The notes below the pieces were generated by a model that was given only the letters and a program-made list of their open reading frames with translations, did no database searches and was not told where the DNA came from. A program made the translations under genes and the position numbers. Below, one piece after another: positions 8,622 to 18,101 of a stretch of 64,000 bases of DNA (positions within the stretch are counted from its first letter, which is position 1; every line of letters starts with the position of its first letter). The stretch comes from Rhodoferax sp. (GTDB taxonomy: Bacteria; Pseudomonadota; Gammaproteobacteria; Burkholderiales; Burkholderiaceae_C), in NCBI RefSeq assembly GCF_028714215.1, contig NZ_JAQTMS010000004.1, positions 62,001-126,000 of the forward strand, written 5' to 3'.

Positions 8622-9719
8622 ATGTCGCTGGATTCCCTGTATTCCCCCTTTCAATTCAAGTCGCTGAAACTGCCCAACCGGGTCGTGATGGCGCCCATGA
8701 CACGCTCGTTCTCGCCCCATGGCGTACCCACGGCCGAAGTGGCACAGTACTACCGGCGCCGCGCCGAAGCGGCGGTCGGACTGATCATCTCCGAAGGGAC
8801 CGTGGTGAATCGCCCAGCCGCTGCCAACGATCCCAATGTGCCGCGCTTCTGGGGCGACGCCTTGCCGGCTTGGCAGCAGGTGATCGACAGCGTGCATGCC
8901 GGCGGCGGCGTCATGGCGCCGCAGCTGTGGCACGTCGGGGCGGTTCGCAACCGCCGTACCGATTGGGTCCCGCCGGGACCGGTGGACGGTCCCTCGGGCT
9001 TGTCTTCACCCGGCAAACTGTATGGCGAGGCGATGACCGATGCGGCCATTGCCGACACCATCGCCGCTTTTGCGCGCGCCGCCGCGGACGCCAAGGCGCT
9101 GGGTTTCGATGCCATCGAATTGCACGGCGCCCACGGCTACCTGATCGACCAGTTCTTCTGGGACGGCACCAATCAGCGCAGCGACCGCTACGGCGGCGCC
9201 ACGCTGGCGCAACGCGGCCAGTTCGCGGCCGAGATCCTGCGCGCGGTGCGTGCCGCGGTCGGTCCCGACTACCCGGTGATCATCCGCTTGTCGCAGTGGA
9301 AGCAGCAGGATTACGCGGTGCGGATGGCCAAAACGCCGCAGGAGATGGAAGCCTGGCTGCGCCCGCTGGCCGATGCCGGGGCCGACATCTTCCATTGCTC
9401 GCAAAGGCGTTTCTGGGAGCCCGAATTCGAGGGCTCGGATCTGAACTTTGCCGGCTGGGCCAAGAAGTTGATCGGCAAACCGACCATCACGGTCGGTTCG
9501 GTGGGACTGTCGGGTGAGTTCATCGCCGCCTTCGGCGGCGAATCGTCCAAGCCGGCCTCGCTCGATGAGCTGCTGCGCCGGCTCGATCGCGGCGACTTCG
9601 ATCTGGTGGCGGTGGGCCGCGCCTTGATCAACGACCCGCAGTGGGTGCTCAAGGTGCGCGATGGCCGCAACGCCGAGTTGCTGGACTTCTCGCCCGCTTC
9701 TTTGGGCACCTTGTTCTGA
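8622..9719 (+). CDS. NADH:flavin oxidoreductase, Old Yellow Enzyme family
   Basis: FMN-dependent ene-reductase of 365 residues, the usual OYE length. Characteristic parts are NRVVMAPMTRSF near the N-terminus, QLWHVGAV, IELHGAHGYLIDQFFWDGTN and RSDRYGG, and the C-terminal phosphate site VAVGRALINDPQWVLK. Such enzymes reduce activated C=C bonds. Two ATGs occur in tandem (8619, 8622); AAAGGA at 8610-8615 is better spaced for 8622. A TACAAT hexamer at 8579-8584 is a possible -10. The acyl-CoA ligase follows after 22 bases, so they may share a transcript. Natural substrate unknown. Confidence 0.88.
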   Translation: MSLDSLYSPFQFKSLKLPNRVVMAPMTRSFSPHGVPTAEVAQYYRRRAEAAVGLIISEGTVVNRPAAANDPNVPRFWGDALPAWQQVIDSVHAGGGVMAPQLWHVGAVRNRRTDWVPPGPVDGPSGLSSPGKLYGEAMTDAAIADTIAAFARAAADAKALGFDAIELHGAHGYLIDQFFWDGTNQRSDRYGGATLAQRGQFAAEILRAVRAAVGPDYPVIIRLSQWKQQDYAVRMAKTPQEMEAWLRPLADAGADIFHCSQRRFWEPEFEGSDLNFAGWAKKLIGKPTITVGSVGLSGEFIAAFGGESSKPASLDELLRRLDRGDFDLVAVGRALINDPQWVLKVRDGRNAELLDFSPASLGTLF

Positions 9720-9741
9720 ATTGCGTGCACGCGGGGGCTCC

Positions 9742-11292
9742 ATGATGCAGGCCGCCGTCCTGCTGCAACAGGACTTCGGGCTGATCAGCGACCTGATCCG
9801 CCAGCACGCGGTCGAAGCACCGCGGCGCAGCGCCTTGATCGAAGGCCGGCAGCGGCTTGACTATGCTTCGCTGGACCTGCTGCTGGACCGCATCGCCGCC
9901 GCCTTGCAGCGCGACGGCCTCAAGGCGGGCGACGCGATTGCCATTTGCGCCGGCATGTCGATCGAATATGCCGCCGTCTTTCTGGGCGCGCTGCGCGCCG
10001 GCGTGGTGGTGGCGCCACTGGCGCCCGGTGCCACGCCCGCCAGCCTGGCCGGCATGCTGGCCGACGCGCAGGCCAGCATCGTGTTCACCGACGCCGACAA
10101 CGCCAGCGCGCTGGCCTCGCCCGACAACGCTGCCATCCCGCGCGTCGCGCTGGATGGCGCCGCCGTGGGGCGCGCCCTGCATGACTGGCTGGCCCCCATG
10201 GGCACGCCCGCGGTGCGCGTGCCGGTAACGCCGCACTCACCCTTCAACATCATCTATTCGTCCGGTACCACCGGCGAGCCCAAAGGTATCGTGCAGTCGC
10301 ACGGCATGCGCTGGTCGCACGTGCGGCGCGGCCAGGCCTACCACTACGGGCCGCAGACCGTCACCCTGCTGGCTACGCCGCTGTACTCCAACACCACCCT
10401 GGTGGTGTTGTTCCCGACCCTGGGCTATGGCGGCACGGTGCTGCTGAGCCCCAAGTTCCAGGCGCTGGAATACCTGCAACTGGCGCAGCGGCAGCGTGTC
10501 ACCCACACCATGCTGGTACCGGTGCAATACCAGCGCCTGCTGGCGCGCACCGATTTTGCCGACTTTGACCTGTCCAGCTTTCAGGTCAAGTTTTCCACCA
10601 GCGCCCCTTTTGCCGCCAGCCTGAAGGCGGACGTGCTCCAGCGTTGGCCCGGCGCCCTGGTGGAGTTTTATGGCATGACCGAAGGCGGCGGGACCTGCAT
10701 TCTGGAAGCGCAGCGCTACCCCGAGAAGCTGCATACGGTGGGCCGGCCGGCCGAGGGTCACGACATCCGCTTGATTGACGACGCGGGTGTCGAACTGCCG
10801 GCCGGCATGGCCGGTGAGGTGGTAGGCCATTCGCCCGGCATGATGATCGGCTACCACCGCCAGCCCGCCAAAACACGTGAAGTGGAGTGGTTCGATGGCA
10901 GCGGCAAACGCTTTATCCGCAGCGGTGACATCGGACGCTTCGATGACGACGGTTTTCTGGTGCTGCTGGACCGCAAGAAAGACATGATCATCTCCGGCGG
11001 CTTCAACATCTACCCCAGCGATCTGGAGGCGGTGCTGCGCGCGCACCCCGAGGTGGGGGAGGCGGCGGTGGTTGGCGTGCCCTCGGCGCAGTGGGGTGAA
11101 ACGCCGGTCGCTTTTGTGGTGCTCCGGCCCGGCAGCGGGATCGAGGCCCAGTCACTGCTGCAATGGGTTAATGCGCGGGTCGGCAAGACGCAGCGGCTGG
11201 CCAGGCTTGAGTTGCTGGATGCGCTGCCGCGCAACGCCATTGGCAAAGTGCTCAAACGCGAGCTGCGCGAGCGTGGGCCGACACTACCCTGA
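9742..11292 (+). CDS. AMP-dependent acyl-CoA synthetase / ligase
   Basis: ANL-superfamily enzyme of 516 residues that adenylates a carboxylic acid and transfers it to CoA. The phosphate loop is [15 protein letters not shown], the aromatic motif is [10 protein letters not shown], the hinge aspartate region is [15 protein letters not shown] then [19 protein letters not shown], and the C-terminal catalytic lysine lies in [11 protein letters not shown]. The start at 9742 follows a GGGGG site; a second ATG is at 9745. The 3' end overlaps the convergent ureG by 9 bases. Its pairing with the OYE gene suggests degradation of an unsaturated acid, but the substrate is not determined. Confidence 0.88.
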   Translation: MMQAAVLLQQDFGLISDLIRQHAVEAPRRSALIEGRQRLDYASLDLLLDRIAAALQRDGLKAGDAIAICAGMSIEYAAVFLGALRAGVVVAPLAPGATPASLAGMLADAQASIVFTDADNASALASPDNAAIPRVALDGAAVGRALHDWLAPMGTPAVRVPVTPHSPFNIIYSSGTTGEPKGIVQSHGMRWSHVRRGQAYHYGPQTVTLLATPLYSNTTLVVLFPTLGYGGTVLLSPKFQALEYLQLAQRQRVTHTMLVPVQYQRLLARTDFADFDLSSFQVKFSTSAPFAASLKADVLQRWPGALVEFYGMTEGGGTCILEAQRYPEKLHTVGRPAEGHDIRLIDDAGVELPAGMAGEVVGHSPGMMIGYHRQPAKTREVEWFDGSGKRFIRSGDIGRFDDDGFLVLLDRKKDMIISGGFNIYPSDLEAVLRAHPEVGEAAVVGVPSAQWGETPVAFVVLRPGSGIEAQSLLQWVNARVGKTQRLARLELLDALPRNAIGKVLKRELRERGPTLP

Positions 11293-11961
11293 GACGAGCT
11301 TCGAGTCGCCGGCCAGCAGCATGCCCTTGGTCTCGATGAAGGACACCACGTCGGCCAGCCCGGCCCGTGTTTTCAGATTGGTCATGACAAAAGGCTTGAG
11401 GCCTTTGGCGCCGGTTCTCATGCGGCGCGTGTCGGCTTCCATCACGGCCAGATCGGCTCCCACGTAAGGCGCCAGATCGGTCTTGTTGATGACCAGCAGA
11501 TCGCTCTTGGTGATGCCGGGGCCGCCTTTGCGCGGGATCTTCTCGCCGGCCGCGACGTCGATCACGTAAATCGTCAGGTCCGACAGCTCGGGGCTGAAGG
11601 TGGCGGCCAGGTTGTCGCCGCCGCTCTCTATGAAGACGATGTCGGCGTCCGGAAAATCGACCAGCATGCGGTCGATCGCCTCCAGGTTGATGGAAGCGTC
11701 CTCGCGGATCGCGGTGTGCGGGCAACCGCCGGTCTCGACGCCCATGATGCGCTCGGCCGGCAGCGCGCCGCTGACGGTCAGCAGGCGTTGGTCTTCCTTG
11801 GTGTAGATGTCGTTGGTGATGGCCACCAGGTCGTACTTGTCGCGCATGGCCTTGCACAGCATTTCCAGCAAGGTGGTTTTGCCGGAGCCGACCGGGCCGC
11901 CGATGCCGACGCGCAGGGGAGGTAGCTTCTTGCTGCGATTCTTGATGTGGTGCAGGGTCAT
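11284..11961 (-). CDS. ureG: Urease accessory GTPase UreG
   Basis: SIMIBI-class GTPase that drives nickel insertion into urease with UreE and UreF. The 225 residues contain the P-loop [14 protein letters not shown] (~19-32), [19 protein letters not shown] with the Cys-Pro-His metal-binding triad, FIESGGDNL, and the guanine-recognition [12 protein letters not shown]. Length is usual for the family. The start overlaps the ureF stop by 4 bases. It overlaps the acyl-CoA ligase tail-to-tail by 9 bases. Confidence 0.97.
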   Translation of the reverse strand: MTLHHIKNRSKKLPPLRVGIGGPVGSGKTTLLEMLCKAMRDKYDLVAITNDIYTKEDQRLLTVSGALPAERIMGVETGGCPHTAIREDASINLEAIDRMLVDFPDADIVFIESGGDNLAATFSPELSDLTIYVIDVAAGEKIPRKGGPGITKSDLLVINKTDLAPYVGADLAVMEADTRRMRTGAKGLKPFVMTNLKTRAGLADVVSFIETKGMLLAGDSKLVSG

Positions 11962-12635
11962 GATCGGAACAGTCTGGAGTATTGAATTTCATGCTGGGCA
12001 CTGAGGATCGCCAGCATGGGGGAAAAGGCTTGCCGCTCGCCATCCGGCAGCGCCAAGGCGAGGTCAATGGCGGCCGGTATCTGGGCCGTGAGCGCCGACA
12101 AGATGCGTTGCCCGGCGCTCTGGCCCAGCGGCACCGACTTGATGGCCGCCTGCACCATGTTCTCGGCCCAGCCGAAGGCGTAGCTCAGCAGGCAATCGCG
12201 CACATTGGCTTGCGTGCTGCTGGCGGCCAGCGCGAAGGCCAGTGGGTAGGTCGGGCCCAGCTCGGCCAGCCTTTCGATTTGTTCGGCCCGCGCCGTGGTG
12301 TGGTTGCGCAGCCATTCCAGTAGCGAGCGGCCCATCTGCTCGGTCTGCGCGCGCAGCTCGCTGCTCTCGCGGGTCTGCAACACCCAGGCATTGAGCTGGC
12401 CAATGCGCTCATGGTCAGCGCGCTGCCAGGCCGGTACCGCTTGCGCAATCACCGCCAGGTCGGCGCGGGCCAGTTGCAGGTGCAGTTGGTCCAGCAGCCA
12501 CTGGGCAGCTTCCGCTTCCGTGCTGACGCGCGCCGTATCGACCGCCGCTTCCAGGCCCTCCGAGTAGGAAAAGCCGCCGATCGGCAGCGCCGGCGAAGCC
12601 AGCCACATCAGCTGCATCAAACTGGAATCGCGCAT
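11958..12635 (-). CDS. ureF: Urease accessory protein UreF
   Basis: UreF helps assemble the UreDFG activation complex on the apo-urease. The 225-residue protein starts [20 protein letters not shown] and contains [10 protein letters not shown], both typical of UreF, and ends [13 protein letters not shown]. The start at 12635 has a GGGGG ribosome site 4 bases upstream; a longer in-frame reading to 12902 runs backwards through ureE and is not real. Coupled to ureG by an ATGA overlap. Confidence 0.95.
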   Translation of the reverse strand: MRDSSLMQLMWLASPALPIGGFSYSEGLEAAVDTARVSTEAEAAQWLLDQLHLQLARADLAVIAQAVPAWQRADHERIGQLNAWVLQTRESSELRAQTEQMGRSLLEWLRNHTTARAEQIERLAELGPTYPLAFALAASSTQANVRDCLLSYAFGWAENMVQAAIKSVPLGQSAGQRILSALTAQIPAAIDLALALPDGERQAFSPMLAILSAQHEIQYSRLFRS

Positions 12636-12669
12636 GTTGCCCCCACGCTCACTCACTGCGTGTAGTTCG

Positions 12670-12690
12670 CTGCCCCCCGCGGGGGCGCGA
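12670..12690. repeat. GC-rich palindrome in the ureE-ureF spacer
   Basis: The 100-base spacer between ureE and ureF contains a perfect 12-bp palindrome, CCCCCGCGGGGG at 12674-12685, followed by a GC-rich tail (GGGGCGGCCCGGCG). Similar GC-rich spacers recur in Comamonadaceae genomes as I recall, so it may be a dispersed repeat or an mRNA hairpin. There is no T-run, so it is not a clear terminator. Confidence 0.35.
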
Positions 12691-12735
12691 GCTTGCTTGG
12701 GGCGGCCCGGCGCGGCGCTCATGTCTCTGCGTGCC

Positions 12736-13308
12736 TCAGTGGCTGTGCCCGTGACCGTGCTCGTGCTTGCAGCCCGGCCCGTGCACATGGGGTGCCGCGG
12801 TGGTGATCGGAATATTGATCGGCTTGGGCGCGGCATGCGCATGGTCGTGGCCTCTGCTGGAGTAGGCGCCAGCCTCCGGCTCGAAGGCAGCGCTTTCCTC
12901 ACGCAGCGTCAAATGCATGGCGCGCAGCATGTCGGCCAGCACATGGTCGGGTTCGATTTTCAGATGGTCGGGCTTGAGTTCAATCGGTACGTGGCGATTG
13001 CCCAGGTGGTAGGCGGCGCGCGTCAGGTCGAAGGCGCTGCCGTGCTCGGCGCAGGCGCTGATCCGCAGCACCGGTTGCGCCGCGGCCTGCACCTTGATCA
13101 GTGAGCCGTCCTCGGCCACCAACACGTCGCCGCCGCGCACCACCGTGCCGCGCGGCAGGAAGACGCCCAGTTGCCGGCCGCCTGAGTCGGTGGCGTCGAA
13201 ACGGCTCTTCTGGCGCACGTCCCAGTCCAGTTCGACCGTGGTGGCACGTCTGATCAGAGCGGCTGCCAGACCCTGGCCTTGGGCAACGAGTTTGGATACT
13301 TGAAGCAT
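12736..13308 (-). CDS. ureE: Urease nickel metallochaperone UreE
   Basis: Binds Ni(II) and delivers it to UreG/urease. The 190-residue protein has the N-terminal peptide-binding domain ([28 protein letters not shown]), the metal-binding core with [13 protein letters not shown] and [14 protein letters not shown], and a histidine-rich tail ([17 protein letters not shown]) that can bind extra nickel. The start at 13308 (MLQVSKLV) matches the family N-terminus; an in-frame ATG at 13353 is less likely. Its 5' neighbour in the usual operon would be ureC, but 2.3 kb of accessory genes intervene, so it may rely on a promoter of its own in 13309-13465. Confidence 0.95.
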   Translation of the reverse strand: MLQVSKLVAQGQGLAAALIRRATTVELDWDVRQKSRFDATDSGGRQLGVFLPRGTVVRGGDVLVAEDGSLIKVQAAAQPVLRISACAEHGSAFDLTRAAYHLGNRHVPIELKPDHLKIEPDHVLADMLRAMHLTLREESAAFEPEAGAYSSRGHDHAHAAPKPINIPITTAAPHVHGPGCKHEHGHGHSH

Positions 13309-13408
13309 GAGAATGATTCGCGGGTTGAGAGAATGAAAAAGTCGGGCCAGCACAAGGCTGACCGCCAGTGTCGCGTGGGCTTGAAGGTGCTAAGCATGCT
13401 GGATCAGC

Positions 13409-13450
13409 TTGATGGCGTCGGGGTTTTCAGTTAGTATAACAATTGTTATA
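13409..13450 (+). promoter_or_regulatory. Promoter and 16-bp palindromic operator of the AbrB-Doc operon
   Basis: TATAACAATTGTTATA at 13435-13450 is a perfect palindrome 15 bases before the antitoxin ATG, in an AT-rich stretch unlike its surroundings. TTGATG (13409-13414) and TAGTAT (13432-13437) are spaced 17 bp and form a plausible promoter overlapped by the palindrome. Binding of the AbrB-type antitoxin here for autorepression is inferred from how such operons work. Confidence 0.65.
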
Positions 13451-13465
13451 ACTTGAAGAGCCGTC

Positions 13466-13690
13466 ATGTCAGCCCTCAAACTCACGCAAATTGGTAATTC
13501 TGTAGGTCTCATTTTGCCCAAGGAGTTGCTCGCTCGCTTGAAGGTGACCAAGGGCGACACGGTATTTTGGACCGAAGCGGCCAATGGCGTGAACCTGAGC
13601 GCCTACGACCCTGAATTTGAGGCTCAAATGACGGAGGCGCGGCGCATCATGAAAAAGCGCCGTGCAGTCTTGCATGAGTTGGCCAAATGA
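13466..13690 (+). CDS. AbrB/MazE-family antitoxin
   Basis: DNA-binding antitoxin of 74 residues with the swapped-hairpin AbrB fold: LTQIGNSVGLILPKELLARL, then KGDTVFWTE. The basic C-terminal helix (EARRIMKKRRAVLHELAK) should wrap the toxin. The stop overlaps the doc-like ATG (ATGA at 13687-13690). The palindrome upstream fits autoregulation. The pair lies inside the interrupted urease cluster. Confidence 0.85.
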   Translation: MSALKLTQIGNSVGLILPKELLARLKVTKGDTVFWTEAANGVNLSAYDPEFEAQMTEARRIMKKRRAVLHELAK

Positions 13691-14091
13691 GCACCGCGCC
13701 CAAGCCATGGAGATGGCTTGAAGCGGCATTGGTCCATGCGGTTCACGAGGAGCAATTGGCCGAACACGGTGGTGGTGCCGGTGTGCGTGATGCCAACCTG
13801 CTGGCATCGGCCTTGGCCCGACCAGAGCAACTGGCGCACTACGGCAAGCCCGACGCTGCTGAACTGGCTGCCAGTTACGGTTTCGGCATTTCACGCAACC
13901 ATCCCTTCGTCGACGGGAACAAGCGCACGGCGTTTGTGGCGCTTGAATTATTCCTGGCGCTCAACAGCTTTGAGCTGGTGACGTCGGATGCTGATTGCGT
14001 TGTCAACATGCTGGACCTGGCCGCCGGCAAGTTGCCGGAAGCTGACCTCGCGAACTGGATTCGAAAAAATCTCCAACCCTACAAGGCATGA
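13687..14091 (+). CDS. doc: Doc-type (Fic fold) toxin, death-on-curing family
   Basis: 134-residue Fic-fold toxin. The active-site motif HPFVDGNKRTAF (residues ~77-88) keeps the catalytic histidine and the nucleotide-binding NKR. Doc of phage P1 phosphorylates EF-Tu and stops translation; the same activity is assumed, not shown. The length and the N-terminal LEAALVHAVHEEQLAEHGG fit the family. It is coupled to the AbrB-type antitoxin by a 4-base overlap. Nothing suggests inactivation. Confidence 0.88.
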   Translation: MSTAPKPWRWLEAALVHAVHEEQLAEHGGGAGVRDANLLASALARPEQLAHYGKPDAAELAASYGFGISRNHPFVDGNKRTAFVALELFLALNSFELVTSDADCVVNMLDLAAGKLPEADLANWIRKNLQPYKA

Positions 14092-14487
14092 GCGCAGGGA
14101 CCGCTTGGGCAGACCGGCCAGACGAACGGCAAAATACCAGTGCGGGCCTGACTGCTCGGCAAATCGTCCTCTGTTCCGCAACGGGCTGAGGCGCTTTTCA
14201 CGGGGTAGGGGGGGTGTCGTGGGTTCCACCCGCTGCGGCGGTGTTTGCGGTCTTCACATACGTCTACATCACGTGGCGAAGCGTATCGCTGAGGCACGCC
14301 ATGGCAGCAGCACTTGTCCCGCATGTTCCGAACAACGCTGTGGTCTACTTCTTGACGCCGAATACATGGCCCAGTTAGCTTAGTCTTCTGCGTGTAAAGG
14401 CTCATCCGAGCACATTGATACCATGCATGGAAGGAAAGTCCCGACCAACCATCAACCTTCAGCGCTCCAACAAGCAGACGCGAGTAC
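14092..14487. other. 396-bp non-coding accessory DNA
   Basis: No supportable gene. Open frames exist on the minus strand here but have no recognisable motif, no ribosome site and unusual composition. The stretch is less GC-rich toward 14340-14480 than the urease genes. It may be decayed mobile DNA. Confidence 0.5.
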
Positions 14488-14880
14488 TCACTGAATTCTC
14501 TCAACGAGGTGCTTCCGATTTCCAGGCGCGGGATAGGGCTCTGGCCAGAATTCGACTTGCCTGGCAATCTTGCCGTCAACGACGGTGAAGAATGAGATAG
14601 CGTTCGCACTCTGTACTCCGTCGGTTACGCTGACGTCCGAGACCACTTCCGAATCGCTGCCGATGATGCGGTTGACGGTGAAGGTCCAAAAGCCGCTACT
14701 GGGGTACTCGGCGTTCACCGTGGCAAACCGTTCCTTACCTCGAATCCGCTCATTGCTTTGTGGCCAGTCAAGGGTGTAGTCATCGGCGAGAACTGCACCA
14801 ACGGAATGAAAGTCGTTTGAGGCCATGAGTCGCCAAAACTCTCTGACGACTTCGATGGCAGTAAGCGGAATTGTGTGCAT
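14488..14880 (-). CDS. SnoaL/NTF2-like protein
   Basis: 130-residue protein of the SnoaL-like NTF2 fold, a cone-shaped fold used by small isomerases, hydrolases and binding proteins. Visible family features are the N-terminal helix (AIEVVREFWRLMASNDF), VLADDYTLDWP, a middle GKERFATVN, and the terminal strand pair ISFFTVVDGKIARQVEFW. The start at 14880 is chosen because the fold begins there; an upstream TTG/ATG extension adds a non-conserved leader, and neither has a strong ribosome site. Lower GC than the flanking urease genes suggests transfer. Function unknown. Confidence 0.7.
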   Translation of the reverse strand: MHTIPLTAIEVVREFWRLMASNDFHSVGAVLADDYTLDWPQSNERIRGKERFATVNAEYPSSGFWTFTVNRIIGSDSEVVSDVSVTDGVQSANAISFFTVVDGKIARQVEFWPEPYPAPGNRKHLVERIQ

Positions 14881-15225
14881 AGGGCAATGGGAGAACGTAA
14901 AGAAATCACTAACGTGTAAACCAAGACAATCAGTCAAATTCACAGGCATTTTGCCATTTGACAAGTTCGTTGTAATCGACTGAAAACGCTGCTCGGCAGT
15001 GGTCTATGAAACCAGCGTTGACCGGTCCGCAATACTTTGAAATTCAACTTCCAGAAAGCTGCCAGTGGTGAGCAGTTGCGTCGCTGCCGACCAACTTTTC
15101 AGAAACCAATCCTTGAAAAGTGCGCCAACTGATTGGCGATACCGTTCGGCACTGGCCGGCCAAGCGTCGATGGTCACGCACCATAAGAGTCGCCATCCTG
15201 AACTCCTGGGACAAATGACCGTAAG
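14881..15225. other. 345-bp region without a recognisable gene
   Basis: Upstream region of the NTF2-like gene and downstream region of the vapBC remnant. No frame could be assigned to a family, and no convincing repeats or structural RNA were seen. Composition is AT-richer than the window average. Confidence 0.45.
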
Positions 15226-15399
15226 CTAAAGTTTTTTCGCCCCGGTCAACTTTGCAAGTGCCTTGTCAAAGGTGGCAAGCGGCAGATGGCCGGCCTTGCG
15301 GGCAATCTCAAGCACCAGGCAGTCCGAAAAACCCAGAGCTGGCTTGGCGCGGAATTGCGCCAGCGCGGCACTTACCACGTCGGCGTCAATCCCGAGCAT
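15226..15399 (-). pseudogene. VapC-type PIN toxin, internally deleted
   Basis: 57 codons. The C-terminal half is a good VapC match (VVSAALAQFRAKPALGFSD, CLVLEIARKAGHLPLATFD) with the late acidic residues of the PIN active site. The N-terminus is only MLGIDAD: the first residues resemble the MxxIDTN start of VapC, then about 60-70 residues containing the other catalytic acids are missing. The reading frame is intact across the junction. The ATG overlaps the antitoxin frame by 14 bases as in live vapBC operons. A 57-residue PIN fragment should not be an active nuclease. Confidence 0.75.
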
Positions 15400-15580
15400 G
15401 TAGCCTTTGCATGCGCTGGCGAATCCCCTGCTTGAGTTCGACCAGCGTCTTTGCGCGCTGAGTACCCGGTGGTACATCCGAAAAAAGGGTTTGATGCACT
15501 TCGTCCGTGCTGTGGCGCTTGGAGTGGTCCAGCACGATCCGCTCGCCCTTGGACGCAATCTTTGATTGAGCTGTTTGCAT
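15386..15580 (-). pseudogene. VapB-type AbrB antitoxin, internally deleted
   Basis: 64 codons that begin like AbrB-type VapB proteins (MQTAQSKIASKGERIV) and end with the family tail (RHSTDEVHQTLF, TLVELKQGIRQRMQRLHARD). From recall of family members, about 30 residues of the AbrB DNA-binding core are missing between the two parts. Both members of this toxin-antitoxin pair therefore appear to carry in-frame internal deletions. The tail still could bind a toxin. Whether it is expressed is unknown. Confidence 0.65.
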
Positions 15581-15584
15581 GGCA

Positions 15585-15617
15585 CCACATTATCACTTTA
15601 CCCTGGTAATGTGGAAA
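15585..15617 (-). promoter_or_regulatory. Promoter and inverted repeat upstream of the vapBC remnant
   Basis: CCACATTA (15585-15592) and TAATGTGG (15607-15614) form an 8-bp inverted repeat five bases before the antitoxin ATG, with TTACC/GGTAA nested inside. On the minus strand TTTCCA (15612-15617) and GATAAT (15589-15594) are spaced 17 bp. The control region looks intact although the genes are not. Confidence 0.55.
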
Positions 15618-15631
15618 TTCCTGATCTGACC

Positions 15632-17349
<1,718 letters not shown>

Positions 17350-17350
<1 letters not shown>

Positions 17351-17679
17351 CAGAGAGCTCCCTTGATGCTGGCGTCAACGGGTCCCTGGGTTAGCCCGCG
17401 AAAACCAAACACCACGCGCTCGCCGGCGTAGTCCACCAGCTCCACCGTGCGCTGCTGCCCGGGCTCGAAGCGCACCGCCGAGCCCGATGCAATGTTGAGG
17501 CGCATGCCCTGGGCGGCGGCGCGGTCGAAGCCCAGCGCGCCATTGGTTTCGGCAAAGTGGTAGTGCGAGCCGACCTGGATCGGGCGGTCTGCCGTGTTTT
17601 GCACCACCAGCGTCAAGGTGCGGCGCCCCGGGTTGAGCACATGGTCGGGGCCGTCGGTGATGATTTCGCCAGGGATCAT
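17350..17679 (-). CDS. ureB: Urease subunit beta
   Basis: Structural subunit of urease, 109 residues. Family features are [10 protein letters not shown] at the start, the [18 protein letters not shown] core and [18 protein letters not shown]. It lies 5 bases after ureA and overlaps ureC by one base, so ureABC is one translational unit. Confidence 0.96.
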
Positions 17680-17684
17680 ATTGT

Positions 17685-17987
17685 TCAGACTATCGGTTGA
17701 TGCACGGTCACCAGCTTGGTGCCGTCGGGGAAGGTGGCTTCGACCTGGATGTCGGGGATCATCTCGGCGATGCCGTCGATCACTTCGTTGCGCGTCAGCA
17801 CGGTGCGGCCCAGGCTCATCAGTTGCGCCACGCTCTTGCCGTCGCGTGCGCCTTCCATCACGGCCGCGCTGATCAGGGCCAGCGCCTCGGGGTAGTTGAG
17901 TTTCAGGCCGCGCGCCTGGCGGCGCTCGGCCAGCAGGGCGGCGGTAAAAATCAGCAGCTTGTCTTTTTCACGAGGGGTAAGTTCCAT
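17685..17987 (-). CDS. ureA: Urease subunit gamma
   Basis: Small structural subunit of 100 residues, complete: [20 protein letters not shown] at the start, [20 protein letters not shown] in the middle and [17 protein letters not shown] at the end. It is the first gene of the urease unit here. A gene for UreD, usually just upstream in this operon type, is absent; instead a divergent permease-kinase gene begins 114 bases away. Confidence 0.96.
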   Translation of the reverse strand: MELTPREKDKLLIFTAALLAERRQARGLKLNYPEALALISAAVMEGARDGKSVAQLMSLGRTVLTRNEVIDGIAEMIPDIQVEATFPDGTKLVTVHQPIV

Positions 17988-18063
17988 TTCGTTTCACTCA
18001 ATGCTTTGATTAGCTGGCTCGTGCGGCCGCAAATGCCGGCCGAACACGAGGGGTCAGTTCCAT
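17969..18063. repeat. Duplicated 5' end of ureA
   Basis: A 19-bp sequence covering the ureA start (17969-17987, coding MELTPR on the minus strand) recurs at 18045-18063 with one mismatch. The second copy again begins with an ATG that would code MELTPR and then runs to a stop. This looks like the scar of a rearrangement upstream of ureA and may mark the loss of ureD from this site. Confidence 0.6.
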
Positions 18064-18101
18064 GACTCCCTCCATGCAAATCCCGTGCCGTGGCATGAAA
18101 C

